DNA of 64,000 bases. Source: Episyrphus balteatus. Taxonomy: Eukaryota > Arthropoda > Insecta > Diptera > Syrphidae. A program made the position numbers and the translations under genes. The stretch spans positions 1,302,001 through 1,366,000 of the forward strand of contig NC_079138.1 in the NCBI RefSeq assembly GCF_945859705.1, written 5' to 3'. Each line of letters opens with the position of its first letter. Position 1 is the stretch's first letter. Positions 32,486 through 45,679 of this stretch are shown here, in pieces. The notes under the pieces are model-generated. The model ran no database searches. It worked only from the letters and a program-made list of their open reading frames with translations, and was not told where the DNA came from.

Positions 32486-35400
32486 TTATTTGCGTGCTTC
32501 CTTGTTTTTAGCATTTGAACTTTTTTTGTTAGTTAAGTTTCGTGCACATTTTTGATTATATGATGTGCAAGAAGACGTTGTTGTTGGTGGTAGTGGTAGT
32601 TGAACGACTGGCCCGTCTGGTGTGGAAGAAACAACATTTCTGCTGCTAATTGAACTAGCTTTCGTTGTTTTAGAATTTGTATTCTTCTTCTCACTACTTG
32701 AAATATCATCAGTACGTTGTTGCAAAACTACTACAGTGTCGGTGGTTGAGTTTGTTGGCGAGTCCTTTTCTTCAGCAATTCTTGGAAGCATTTCTCCGGG
32801 TGGTTGAAATGTCAGAGAAAGTACGTTACTCTGTGTTGGTTTCTGGTCTTGATAATCGATATGTTGATCAGTTTCGTGAAAAATATTAAAATTTTCAACA
32901 TATTTGTCCAAAGAGTTTGTGGTTGAAGCACTAGATGTTGTATTAGATGGTGCTGGGGATATTGTAGATAATATGGTACTGTTGTTTTGCTGTACAGATG
33001 AAGTTTGAGGATGAGTATAGCCTGATGCTGCAGCAGTTGTGACAACAGATCCTGAGTTTACTGTTGTTCCGCTTGCACCACCATTCGAGCTACTAGTTGA
33101 TCTCCAGACACCGACAATTGACCTTTGGCTTTTAACGGTAGGCGAGCAGCAGAGCGGTGATATAAGAGTGCATTTATTTTCAGCACTACGCGGGTGCAAT
33201 CGATCTGGAGATAATGCACGTCGTAAAAGCGGCGAGCTAGGCTCTGAGCTCTTTGTGCGGGCGAATCCTTTTTTAGTTGCTGCAACTTGTCCAGCATTCA
33301 AATTTGCACCTGGTAGCCCTCCAGGGCTGTATGATTGTGTTGTATTTGAAGCACCAGGCTGATGTCCAACAGGAAACGCAAGAGGAGACGGTGATCGAGT
33401 AGGTGATAATGGAAGTGGAGATGGTGAAGGTGTGCGCGCTAATGGAGAAAGCGGAATATGACCGACGGATTTTCGACGGTTGGTAACTGAAACAGCAGTT
33501 GAGTGCATATTTTTTGTGCCAGAACATGCACTAGTGTGTAATTTGTGCTTGAGTCCGTGGAGAGTAGATGGTCTTTGATAGAGCTGAGCCCCAGTAGGTG
33601 TTACTGATGAACCAACAACAGCGCCATTGGCTGAAGCCCCACCAGCACTTACAACAGGAGTATTGGGGACCGAAGATGAAGGTGAACTAGACTGTGATGA
33701 GTTGGATGCCGAAGTATAACATTGTGGTTCCATAGGAGACAAACTTAATCTATTGTTTGGCGGAGTTGGTAAAGCCGCTTCACTTGGTCTGTTGCAGAAA
33801 GACTGGAAGGATCGAGATTGTGTAACCATAGTTGGTGAGGACATTCCAGCGGCAATCTTTAATATGAAAATTAAAAGAAAAATTAAACTGATTTTACTAA
33901 CACTACAACTTTCATTAATATTTACTTGCTGAATCTCGGCCGAAGCGCGTTTACTACTTATTCGTCGAAACAAAGACGATTTACGCTTCTTCTCGTGCTC
34001 CTTTTTTTGCTTTTTCTGACGATTAACACCCTTTTTTGCTAATTTACTTTGTAACAGATCACGTTTTCTACCTCCACTTTGTATGCTTGTATGTTCAAGC
34101 GGAGTAGCACGTACTGTAACATGCTCACCGCCACTTAAAAGCAATTGTAATACTTGAGTATGAAATAGGCCCTGGACAGCTTCACCATTTACATGGGTTA
34201 TTAGGTCAGCTGGACGCAGACCAGCTTCGAAAGCTGGACTTCCTTCATCAACAGCCATTACTAAATGGTGCATCGTATAAAAATCAGTGTCTCCATAAAA
34301 AACTCGTATCGTATGTACGGTAAAACCAAATCCTCTTGGCCCTCTTCGAATAATTATAGGTGGTTTTAAATTAGTTACTAAAGGTGATAGTTCTCGACAT
34401 GGCGATGTGTCTCTTGAGCTAGCTGTACTTGAACTACCACCGCCTCCTTCAGCACTTCCTACCGGTGATTGTACACCTCCACTTAACTGCTGAGCAAGCT
34501 GTGAATCTATTTTGATTTCATTTTATAGAATAGAATAGAAAATATATGTGATTTCGAATAAAGAGAAAAACAAAATAAAGACAAATTACCATTAGACACC
34601 ATGAAAGACAAACCTAAGGCAGAAGCAGATTTAACAATAGAACGGGATCGATGTTTATTGCTATTGTTCAAAGTGTCTGAATTACTTATGTCACTAGCAA
34701 GTGGTGACTGATCTTGTGTGTTTTCCGATGATGATCCACTTGCTTCATCTTCAATAGAAATAGAGAATCTTGGAAGAATATCGCGAGCGTTAATAGTTTT
34801 TCGCTTGCGATATATTTGTGGCGAAAGATCATCACTATCTGTCTGTGAGGATTCGGGTGTGCTTCGTGCGGCCACTGAAGAAACTTGATGTGCATCTATC
34901 AATTTTCGATTCTCGGGAATGTTAGGACATCCCATCTTATCTAAATGGCGGCTAGGTATTTTCACGGTTTCAGTGACGGGTATATTTGTTTTCGTTGAAT
35001 TTGAGTTTGGAATGCATGGATTTTGTGTTTTAATTTTTTGACCATCAACACAACTAGATGTATTTTGTGGATCTATCAAGTTTGTCAATTGTGATTGACA
35101 GGGCTGCTGCTGTTGTTGTATAAAAGATGAACTTGGTAAGGACTGCTGTCGCAGATATTGGCTCATAATTCGAACATCTTCGCCACATACTTTGTTTAAT
35201 AATTCAGGTAGATAATCAGCATCGGGTGTTGATGGAACTTTAAAGCGACGCGATGAGTGCTGAAAATAATATATGCAATAAGATTTGGAAAGTTTCCGAA
35301 AAAAAAAACACTTCATTACATCAATATTTCGAAGTTCTGGTGTTGTAAGTGTTTTTGAATTTCCCGTTTCAGCAGAACCACTTCCATTGCCACTGCCACT

Positions 35401-38400
35401 AGTCCCTTCGTCAGAAGTGTTGTGTGATGCTAAACGGTTCCAAGAGTAATGTTGTTTACGATATTGAGGCGTATAAGAACTAAATGAACCAAAAAGCGGG
35501 GCATCATCTGTATCGTCAGTGTCTTCTCCTCCTAAATCATGATTGTAGCGATCCATTCGAGCTACAAAAAAATCGTCATTAATTTTAATTTATTATATGT
35601 ATTTGCAACAAAAATAAGTTTTATAAGAAAATTACTATCGAAATAACTGGTATCGTCTTCGTTAGATAGCTGCGGAACAAACTCTGCTTTTTGCCTAAGC
35701 AACGAATTCCAATCCAAGCCATCAAAATACAAATGCTCTTTTACCTCATGAGCGCCACCGGTACCTAAACGATCACGTGGATTCTGCTGAAGCAGTTGAG
35801 TAATCAAATCTTTCGATTCAGGTTGAACTGTCCAATCGTCTGTATCAGGCCATTCAATGTCATCATTTACAGTATGTGCAAAAAGTTCTTCTGGAGTTTC
35901 ACCAAAAAAGGGAACGCATCCAATTATGAACTCATATAATATTATACCCATTGACCACCAATCAACTGGTTTTCCGTAACCCTGTCTGAGAATTACCTCA
36001 GGAGCAATATATTCCGGAGTGCCATAAACTTGTTTATCTGAGAACTGTCTAGTCTCGCTGTCAATATAGCCTTCGTATAAATTAGTTGCCAATGACATTA
36101 AACCCATTTTGGATAGACCAAAATCCGTTAGTTTAATATGACCTAATGCTGTAATAAGCAAGTTATCAGGTTTTAAATCACGATGAACAATTCCGTAGCT
36201 GTGTAGATATTCAACTGCTAGTACGGTTTCAGCGAAATAAAACCGAGCCATGTCCGGTGGTAGTGGTCCTATGTTTTTTAATAATGTTGCACAATCGCCT
36301 CCTTCGACGTATTCCATAACCAAGCAAAGATGTTTTTTCGTTTCAAAACTACAATACATGCTCACGACAAATGGGTTATCGGCAAAGCTGAGTATATCTC
36401 TTTCCGCAAATACCTGTTCCACTTGATTTCTTAGAATGAGATTATTTTTGTTAATTTTTTTCATAGCGAAACGTTGTCGTGTTTGTTTGTGCTTGACAAG
36501 ATACACAGCCCCATAAGCTCCATTCGAAATAAGTTTAACAATGTCAAAGTCGTGTTCGTTCGGAATATGTTGAGTGAATTTTTGAAGCTGTTGCTGGGTC
36601 TGACCAGAACTATTTACGGAAATAGGAGCGGTGTTGGTTAAAGTTGATTTAAGACTCGAGGACGGAGGTGCGGATGCCGCAACCATAAGATTTACAGCTG
36701 CACTTTTTGAACTGGGCACTAACCCGCCGCCCGCCATTGACGTAGCTGTTCCACTTTGATCTGGTAAAGAACGATTGCTTGTAACTTTGGTATTGGATAA
36801 TGGCACGTTGTTATTGGGTATAGTGGGAGGAGTGCAAACAACCTCTGGTGTCCAATCTCGAAAAGAATCTTTAAAATCTTGTTGAAGTTCTGCAATCGGA
36901 TGCCGATTCAATCCCAGCTTGTGAATAATATATTGGGGAATATCTGCCTTTATACCCGGCATAGCTTTAGCTTGGCCTTCCGCTGCTTCTAATAAATGAT
37001 AAAATTCTTCTGGATCGAATTCTAGGCATTCCAATAGCCTTGCAGGGCGTGATATTATAAGAAGGAGTTTCTTAATAACTCCTGTTAACTCAACGGCGGC
37101 TTCAGGTGATTTTTCCTTAGTTTCTAACAAAAGTCGTTCTAAGTTTTCGCTCATTTCGTAAAAATATCGACTTGTAACAAGTTTTGCTTCGGATTTATGC
37201 AAACAATCTCGTGCCATCTCTAGAACTTGGTGATGAACAAACCTAAAAATGCGATTCATGATTTTTATATTTAAACTTTAAAAACAAATAAGAAGAAATC
37301 TTACCTAACAATAGGTTGTGAATCACGAAAGCTGTTGCACGCCGCACTTTTATTCTCATTGATAAAGTGTTTTAAACGCTCTTCCATTTGCTGAGTTGCT
37401 TTGGGAAAACGTTCTTTATAAAGTGTATTCATCATTGCAATTTCGTTATCAATAACAGGAGATCGACTAGGGCTGGATAAACTTCTTGAACGTGGCCGAT
37501 GAAATGGAGATATTCTACCATCCTTCAATGATCCAGAGTTGGTGTTATTGGAACCGGTATTGCCAATAGGAGGTGTTGTGAAATCACTAGGTGAGTTTTT
37601 CGACATATTTTGTGGACTACAACAGAGGCTTCCCGCCGATGCAATACTATTTTGCTTTGAAATACCAGGCGAATGACTTGAATTCACCGGAGTGCTAGTG
37701 CACGTTATCGATGACTGGTTACCGCCAATAACACAAACCTTTATTCCGTGTGGCTTTGGACAATGAAAAGATGTTGTATTATGATGATGAAAATGATGGT
37801 GATGTTGACAATGATCGGGGTGATTACAGCATACCGATGGTAAAGCATTCATATCGTTTGAAAATTGGTGTGTGAGTATTCGAAGTTCATCGCTGGTAGG
37901 GATGTTTGGCAGTTGATGCAAACGTTCTTGGCTAGAGCACTGTGACTAAGAAAATATTTGAATAAGTACTGTACTGATTCTTGACAATTTATACATATAT
38001 ATTATAATAATTTTTTTTGTTAAGTAATAAATTCTCATATATCCTTAATAATTTATAAAAATCTTAAGCTATTGTAAAGTAATATTAAGTAACATTTCTC
38101 ACCGAAAGATTTGAACTGCCAGGAGTAGTACCATACCCAGACGATGGCAAAGATGCCACTGACCAGCGACGGCCATCACCACGACAACTTGATATTCTTT
38201 TAATAGGAGCAAATGCAAATTGCATTGGTGAATTTATCCGAGGGCTATCAATAGGACTTGCAGAAAACGGAGAATGAGATCGTGGTGAAGTGTTACCAAC
38301 GCCAGGCACCAAACTAAGTCGATGGTGAGCTACTCCACTGCTGCAGGAACCAGTTCCGGAACGTATGGATACGGCATTATGTTTTCGTAAACTTGCTACA

Positions 38401-39093
38401 GATTGTTCTTTGAAGTAAGAACTTGACAAGTTCGGTGCAGATTTACCCAAACTTAAATTTCGAACTCTTGTTAGGTTCGTAGCTTCTATTTTAAATAGAA
38501 AAAAAAAAAATCGTAAAACAATAGCATAATAATTCAAAAACTTATTTACCATTTGACGAGGAACGAAGAGAATATTGATGTTGATATGAAATTTTACGTA
38601 GTAGTGCGCTATAGTCACGACCTGGTAATGATATCGAACTTTCCGATAATCCACTAGATGATGATTTGGTTAAATTTCTCAAAGATGAAGTGAAATCCTT
38701 GGAATTGGACGGCAGCACTTCACCATCTATACTTGAACCAATGTACAACTTCGGGCCAGATGCACCACCACCTCCCTTCTTGCAACTTGGTGATGAAGAC
38801 GATGCAGATAACCCTGCTAGTCCAGAAGTACTTGAAACATTTTGCGTTATCGTTACAGGAGATGAAGATGGCTTTTCTTGATCAGAATCATCAAATACTA
38901 GTACTCTCGCTGAATAGCCAGAGTAACTAGATTGTGGTCGTATTCTTGCCAATGGTGAATTGAAGTGACGCGTGTGCACGGGGCTATTCGAGGAAGACGT
39001 TGAATTAAGCGTATTTCCAACGCTAGCCAAATTACTGCCACCACTAAAATGAGCTTGTGTTTTGCCTGTTAGCTCTTCTCTACTTTCACTCAT
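32486..39093 (-). CDS. dop: MAST-family serine/threonine kinase (drop out)
   Basis: The product is a microtubule-associated Ser/Thr (MAST) kinase; in Drosophila, drop out acts in dynein-linked transport. Coding exons, 5' to 3': 39093-38550, 38485-38103, 37945-37305, 37242-35636, 35561-35320, 35259-34590, 34506-33926, 33856-32486. Phases agree throughout and give 2,012 aa, close to the size expected for the fly protein. The start ATG at 39093 has a good insect context (CAAAACAAAATG). The MAST pre-kinase region carries GRRWSVASLPSSGYG and SSQERLHQLPNIPT. The AGC-type kinase domain is at about 755-1027 with SNGAYGAVYLV, FAMKK, HRDLKPDN, DFGLSK and GTPEYIAPE, followed by EDDTSYFDTR. The PDZ domain is at about 1410-1500 (RRGPRGFGFTV ... 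GLRPADLITHVNG). The Ser/Pro/Thr-rich tail is disordered. Two introns, 35260-35319 and 33857-33925, are multiples of three without stops. Confidence 0.95.
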
Positions 39094-40849
39094 TTTGTTT
39101 TGTTGAAAATCTTTTTTTTGTACACGAATTTTGCTTATAATTTCTTTGTAATTTCTACTGAGATCCAAATTTTTCTTTCTGTTATTATATATATTTGTTT
39201 TAGGTTTTTATGTTTTATTTTTGCAACAAATTTGTTTTGTGGTTCAGCTTTTTTCACAGCATTTTCAAAAGTAGGATATTCATTGAACTTATTAAGATTG
39301 GTTGAATGAAAGCTGTCTTGTTAAATATGTCCTTCAGCGTTTTTCAAAATGTCTGAAATGGCTTGAATGTGCAAATAACTCTTCTTTACTTCGAAAATAA
39401 ATACATAATCTATTTTCAAATGATATTATTTTCAATGACATGACATGATTATGACTTTCCTTTGATCTTATGTAAGTGCAAAATCTGTGTGAAAATAAAG
39501 TAAACTTATATATAAAACATTTGATATACTTTTTATATATTGTTGCAGAATTAAGCGTCGCTATCATATTTTGCGCAGAAGGAATTTTAATTTTTTCGTT
39601 GTATACTTCCTAAAATTATAAAAAAATAGTATTTGGTTACGATATTTTTTGATGTGAAAGAAAAATATGAGGTGAGGTTATTTCGAAGTTTATATTTTTT
39701 TATTCAATCAATTAGGTATATTTATCAATAACTAGAGTTTCAACCAAATTTCAATGCTACTATTTCATTTAAAGGGTCCATGACATGTCCATTTTTAGTC
39801 AAAAGCAAACTAATGATGAGGTCTTGTAATATTTACTGAGCACTATCGAATGGCATCCTTACTTTTATAAAACAAATTCAAGGCTTGTTAAAAAAAAAAA
39901 AAAATTAATGAAGTGCGTTTAATTTTAAATTGCGTTTTTCTCGGAATCAGACTTGTACTGTTTTTCATCTGGACCATTCATTTTTATTTGCCCTAAAGCA
40001 TATAGTAAAAATTATATAAATATAAATCAAAAGATGAAACCACCAGTATTTCATAATATAGATTATTTGATGCTCAATTATTCCTTCGCCACTGAATCCT
40101 GGAGATATGTTTACAGCTGCCCATCTTCAGTTGCTTTTTAAAGTTTCATTAATATTCTGTCTAGTCATATTACTGCTAGTAAATTTCAAAAACGTAGGCC
40201 AAAGTATAAATTAATTAAACCATGAACGACCTACCAACTTTGTCAAAAAATTAACAATAAAAAAGAGTTTTACAGTTTAAATAAGAGCAATTTAGGAATA
40301 CCACGTATAAGAAATGCATAGAAAAAGATCCAGAAAGACATTTCTGAAGAAAAAAAAAAACAGGAATATTATAAACGAAAGTCCGACGAAAATAGATTCA
40401 ATAATGAAGCGAACAATTTGACGGAGAATAAAGTACATATTAACAAATGATACCAACATTTCCGAATACTGTCAATTTAAATCTAGAATGATGTAAGATG
40501 AAATGGTTATGTGTTTAAAATCTAAGGACTCTTGTGATATAAGTGGCTTGAGTGGCATTAATTTAAGTTTTGCAATGGAATATTCCCTGAGTACTTACAA
40601 ACAGATATTATTATCTAATTTACCAGGAAGGCAACAAAAAGATAGGAACAATTACGGAACGGCCTCTTAAGGATTTTTTCTCATAGAATAAAACACAGAA
40701 ACGTCAAGTATCAAAATTTTCGAATAATTCTTGAAGTTAAGTACACTTTATTTATTTCTGTTCCGTAAAATAAAAAAAAGTTTATAATCGTTCCCAAAAA
40801 TAATTTATTTAAGTTTTTGTAAAAAAAAAAGTCCGATTCTCCTAAATCC

Positions 40850-41495
40850 GGCCTTTGTTTCCTATTTTCGGCCATCTAGTGGCTCATCTCCGGAAACTGA
40901 CAAGCTTAAATAAATTTAATGTTTTTTATTTAAATTTTTGTTTTTTTTTTTTAAGAATTTAGAAACAATTTTGAATATTAAAATTAATAAGTAATAATAT
41001 GAAATGATTTAAAAATTAATTTATTTTTTTCCATTTTTTAAACTTTTATCAATAAAAGGGGGCCGAATATAGGAAACCTTTGAATTTCAAAGCTTTTTTT
41101 TGTGTTCTATCTCCGGCCCCCTCTATTTTACTATTTCCTATTTAAAACCTTTTTTAATTGAAGAATAATATATATTTAATATATAAAAAAAAACAACATT
41201 TCAAAGCATTAACATTAGCATTAACTCGGAAATTGTTTACATAAAACACTATTTACTATTCTAGTTTTTGGCAGTAAAATTAAAACCTTACCCGATTGGA
41301 TCACCGGTACAAAAAGTTATTTTTTCGAAGAAGACTGTATAACAAGAATAAAAAGAATTTTGTAACTTAAGGAGAGACATCTATCTAAAAGAACAGCATA
41401 AGATCAAAATTTTGGAATAAATCACTAATTATAACAATTGTTCTGAAAGGTGACCGGCTACTGGAGATGGCCGGAATCAGGAAACTCTACCCATA
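40850..41495. repeat. Interspersed GGCCGAA..AGGAAAC motifs in both orientations
   Basis: TTTGTTTCCTATTTTCGGCC (about 40855) recurs inverted as GGGGCCGAATATAGGAAACC (41059) and as GATGGCCGGAATCAGGAAAC (about 41468). TCTCCGGCCCCCTC lies between. This suggests a decayed inverted-repeat element of about 640 bp, but the borders are unclear. Confidence 0.35.
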
Positions 41496-42350
41496 CTGGT
41501 CTGAACCCAGCTTAGAGTTAATTTAAAAACTTATTTGTCTCTATCCACAATCTATGTCAGCTTTGCAGAATCTAACTGAATATTTTATAGAATGCATTAA
41601 AGAAGGAAATTCCCCTATAATTTCCAGGGTCCATAATTTCTGCAGGTATTCCATCGGATCCAGTAGCTTTGCCATCACATTTGTCATCATCCTTCAAGAC
41701 TTCCCCGTCTAAGTGATCATTCCTAAAAGCCGGTTGTGCTTATTGTCTCCTGGAGACGTTTTCATCTTTGGAAAAAAAAGTCTACGCTCCATCCCATTCA
41801 CGAAAACAAACTCTTGTATCACTACTGTAGAAAGATTTGATTTTGAAAGGAAAGAAATATTTTTTTTTTTATTATTATTATTTTTCCATGACAATGGGAC
41901 AAGTCAACAGTAAGTACGACGTACGACGAAAGCAATTAGCTAAAGTTTAAGTTGTCAAATTAAAGTTATAAATAGTTCTCACTTTAAATTCAGATAGGTT
42001 CCTTTTTGTTTATTTTTTTTTTTTTACTTTTTTTTATTTTGTTTTCATTTGAGTACCACCTACCTGTCTGCCATGTCGATTATATATGAATTCAGTAATA
42101 TGAGATAATTTTGTATTATTATTTTATATTAAAAACAAAAAGAACTGGGAGTCATCAATGATGGTTCATTTAACTACTATACATTGCTTCATCACTATTC
42201 TAATTAGATATGTAATTGAACACTAATTTTATTTAACTATCAATCAAAAGAATAAAGGTGAAGGAAAGAAATTTATGCAGATATTTTTTCAATTTTTTTT
42301 TTATTGAATTGAACATTTAATAAAAAAAAAAAATAAGTATATTAACTCAC

Positions 42351-42537
42351 CAAAAATATGTATTTTCTGCTAAACTCGTAGTCTGTTCCTCCTATTATTA
42401 TACATTTTTTTGTTTTATATAGTAGGTATATTTTTCTTGGCAAGGGTTTGGGTTCAGCTGCATATAGTGGTGTTGCTTTTGATGGTGACAATGACAATAC
42501 TAGTCTTCTCTTTCGATGTCGACATGGAGGAAGATTT
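42351..42537 (-). other. Possible upstream exon of drop out
   Basis: On the minus strand an acceptor-like CCATTCAG precedes 42537 and a strong donor TTTTTG|GTGAGT follows 42351. The 187 nt between are less AT-rich than the surroundings and stay open in one frame, including LVLSLSPSKATPLYAAEPKP. It resembles in style the basic/Ser-Pro N-terminus of MAST kinases. There is no ATG in that frame, and the polypyrimidine tract is weak. It could be a 5' UTR exon or chance. Confidence 0.3.
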
Positions 42538-43792
42538 CTGAATGGTCTTCGATGCAAAGATTAGCTTTTTTGATTTCATAATACTCTAATTTATCAAAAA
42601 TACAATCCTCATGAGTTTTAAATAATTTGTTTTTAAATAAAATTTATCATCAGTATATAATTTAATTAATTATTATTAATTAAAATGTGCGGTTGTTAGA
42701 GTAGAACACAAACTCGGCCGTGCAAAACAACGCATGACTGTCTTTCTTTTGTGATTCAGATTCAGAAATTAAGTTTTCTTTTTTCCTTCGTTTTGTTTAT
42801 TTTTTTTTTTTCTTTCAATGATTTGTATTACACAAACCCAAGATTGTATTTTTTTTTTTTTTACTTAATATAGTTTTCTAGATTATATACATCAAAGAAA
42901 AAAATAGATAATATAAATTTATAGAAATAACATTTTATGAAAGTACATAACAAAATTATAAATTTACTCTCGAAACAAGAGACACAACAAAAAATCGATT
43001 TTTGTTTTCAACTTTTGATCTTAGCTGTTTCTCAATTATAAAATATTCTCTCGAGCTTTTCCCGAAACTGTCTCTTTTTCTAACTTTGAACAATAACAAC
43101 AAGGAAAATAATAACAGTAACTTGTATATGTATTGTCATATTTGAAGGCTATCAACAATTATTATTAATTTTATATCCATCGAAAGTATTGGTGGAAAAT
43201 TGAGGTTTTAATAGAGAAAAAAATAATACAACAAAAAAACATTAATACTTCATTTTGAACTGTTCAAAATGAGCTCTATGTTTTGCTGGCATTAGGAAAG
43301 TAGGATATCTAGGTGGGAGAATAAGAATAGACCAAACTCAATCATATATTATACTATATTTGTTTATGCAAATGTATTGCATTAGGGTGTTATTTTTATG
43401 TTAGTGAATTGTTTGATTATGATGATTTTATACATTTTTTGCACTGTAAACTGCGATGTCGATTTTTTACATAATTTCATTGGCATTACATTTTCTTTTT
43501 TTTTTTTTTCGAGTACCGTTTTATCCGATTCGAACACCGAACACAAGAATTGCGGTATCAAAAGTTTTTAGGTTTATTTTTTTTTTTTTTTTGGAGTATC
43601 ATGTAGTTAGTTCTGCACAAAACTAATTCGAAAAAAAACCACGAGAAACGTCCTTAAAAAAATGCATTTTTGTTTACATTTTTTTTTTGTGAATTCGATT
43701 TTTTACATTGGTTCAAAATTACTACGTTTTCATTTAAGGTCGAGTTAGTTTGTGGCTTTTGAGCCAAACGTCAGTGTCAAGAAAAAAAACCA

Positions 43793-44492
43793 CGCCGACT
43801 CATTTTGACAGCTATAATGTCTGCTTCTACACGAAGACGCAAATTTCAAGGTACACATAAGAACAAGGGAGAAAGAAAGTTCGAAAAAAAGGGAAGGAAG
43901 ATTTTCTACCCTGTGAGTCACCGGTCGAAAATTTTGAGACGTTTCTTTTTGATCTTGTTCTTTTTTTTATTTGAGTTCTCTTCGTCGGATGTATATTATT
44001 TGGGTGTATAGTAACTTTTTTAAATTTATTTAAATGTTTTCGATGCACATAGAGTCCGCTGAAGTTGTTTTTTTGTATATTTTGGTGCTTATTTTGGAAT
44101 AAATACACATACGAAAACGAGAACAAAATAAAACACATAAACAAAATAGCTGTCAAATTTGCGTCTTATGAATAATACAACGTGTAGAAGCGCGCGACGC
44201 ACCGAAACGAAAATCAAAAGGATATCCGAAGATAATTTCTGCGCCTTGCGTCTTCATGTGGAAGCAGACTTGACATTGTCCTCACGTCGCCGACTCATTT
44301 TGACGTTTATGTGTTGCTTTCTCACTTGCACTTCATGTTCATGATGTCAAAAAGAGGCAGGAAATTTAAAACTCATTTGAATTCTTCGGACTCACATAGC
44401 TGTCAAAATGGGTCGGTGACGTGAGGCCAATGTGAACACAGTCATTTAAGATTTTAGGACTCACATTGCTGTTAAAATGAGTCGGCGACGTG
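43793..44492. mobile_element. Fold-back element with nested inverted repeats
   Basis: CGCCGACTCATTTTGACAGC (43793) recurs as its inverse ATAGCTGTCAAAATGGGTCG (44396). A second pair is CACGTCGCCGACTCATTTTG (44283) and its inverse ending GAGTCGGCGACGTG (44492). A third pair, GCTTCTACACGAAGACGCAA (43823) against an inverse at 44157-44195, is split by a short insertion. The small open frame starting at 43805 overlaps the arms and is not a supported gene. Confidence 0.5.
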
Positions 44493-44800
44493 TGGCCAAT
44501 GTTAACACCGTCCTTCGTGTACTTCTTATTCAATGAAAAAACCGAAAAATATACACTTGACATTTCTATGGGGAACTTCCACCGAATAGGTCTGTTTGGG
44601 TTCTTTTTGGACAAAAATATGAAACCTGTCAAATTTTAAGGAGTGGGGATGAAATTCTCTCAGAGAAAAAAAAAATTGCGTAAAAGTACCCAAACGCTTT
44701 TAGCACAAAATTTTCTGCTACTTTTTCAACAACAAAAATGTAAACAACAGCACCAATTGAAAAAAAAGAAAGGAAAAATATCAAAACATTTTTTTTTTAA

Positions 44801-45533
44801 AGCCTGGTACGCTGTTAGCGCTAAATTTTAGCGGAGATAAAATTTCCATACAAGTTATCGATAATTTGTATGGGATCCATTTTTGCTCAGATACATTTTT
44901 TCGATAATTTGTATGGGACAAAAAAAAAAGAGAAGTGCCTCTTGAGGCTTCGTGAAATAGCTGAATAATTGACTGAAGCGTCGGGTGGAACGGAAGGGAA
45001 ACAGCGCTCGCAACCGCACTCGACGGATGAAAACTTATCGAAAAGCAAAGAAAACAACAACAATTGACAGTAGCTTCCGACTCCATCCATCAATTATAGT
45101 TCTGGCTTTATAGGAATTTTTCTTTTTAAGCCCCGAGCGGGGAACTAAGCTGTCAAATGAAGAACTGTGTTCCTTTTTTTTAACCTCCGAGAGCCCTGGG
45201 TGCAAAAATTAGGATATATTTTTTTTAGCTCTATGCTCGATCAGGGCTCGCTCGTTGAGCTCTGTAAAAAGACACGATGTGTTTACTGCCTTCTTAGAGA
45301 GAGTATTCTGTCTTCAAATCTGAAGAATTTAATCGTAAGATCTTCAAACTATTTGTTTGTTGGGTTTTATTTGCTATAGCCTGGTACGCAGCTTGCGCTA
45401 AATTTTAGCTCCCATACAAATTATCGAAAAATTTTATCTGAGCTAAAATGGATCCCATACAAATTATCGATAACTTGTATGGGAATTTTATCTCATCTAA
45501 AATTTAGCGCTAACAGCGTACCAGGCTTTATGT
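44801..45533. mobile_element. MITE-like element with CCTGGTACGC ends, nested copies
   Basis: CCTGGTACGCTGTTAGCGCT after 44803 is the inverse of AGCGCTAACAGCGTACCAGG ending about 45529. A third end, CCTGGTACGCAGCTTGCGCT at about 45380, makes 45380-45529 an almost complete palindrome of about 150 bp with repeated CCCATACAAATTATCGA arms. Between the outer copy and this palindrome lies another element (45105-45380). This looks like a cluster of related insertions. Confidence 0.65.
45105..45380. mobile_element. Partial copy of the GGCGTTTTTC-family MITE
   Basis: ATTTTTCTTTTTAAGCCCCG at about 45116, followed by GGGGAACTAAGCTGTCAA, closely matches the inverted right arm of the element at 23800-24326, including the following ACTGTGTTCC and CCGAGAGCCC words. 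The other end is not clear; GGGCTCGCTCGTTGAGCTCTG near 45245 may be its inner arm. Confidence 0.5.
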
Positions 45534-45679
45534 TACAATGTGTAACTTCTGCAGTTATTAATAAAATTCATCGAAATAAAAAGAAATAAGTACCTCAACT
45601 CAAATACTAACACATTGATTAGTTTAAGAAATATATATTAAGTTTTAAGGTCTTAAACAAAAAAAATGTTAAAAAGACA

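Noticed and set aside
43805..44011. 68-codon basic frame beginning MSASTRRRKFQ
   Set aside because: It overlaps the inverted repeats of a fold-back element and has a poly-Phe tail; no homologue is recognised.
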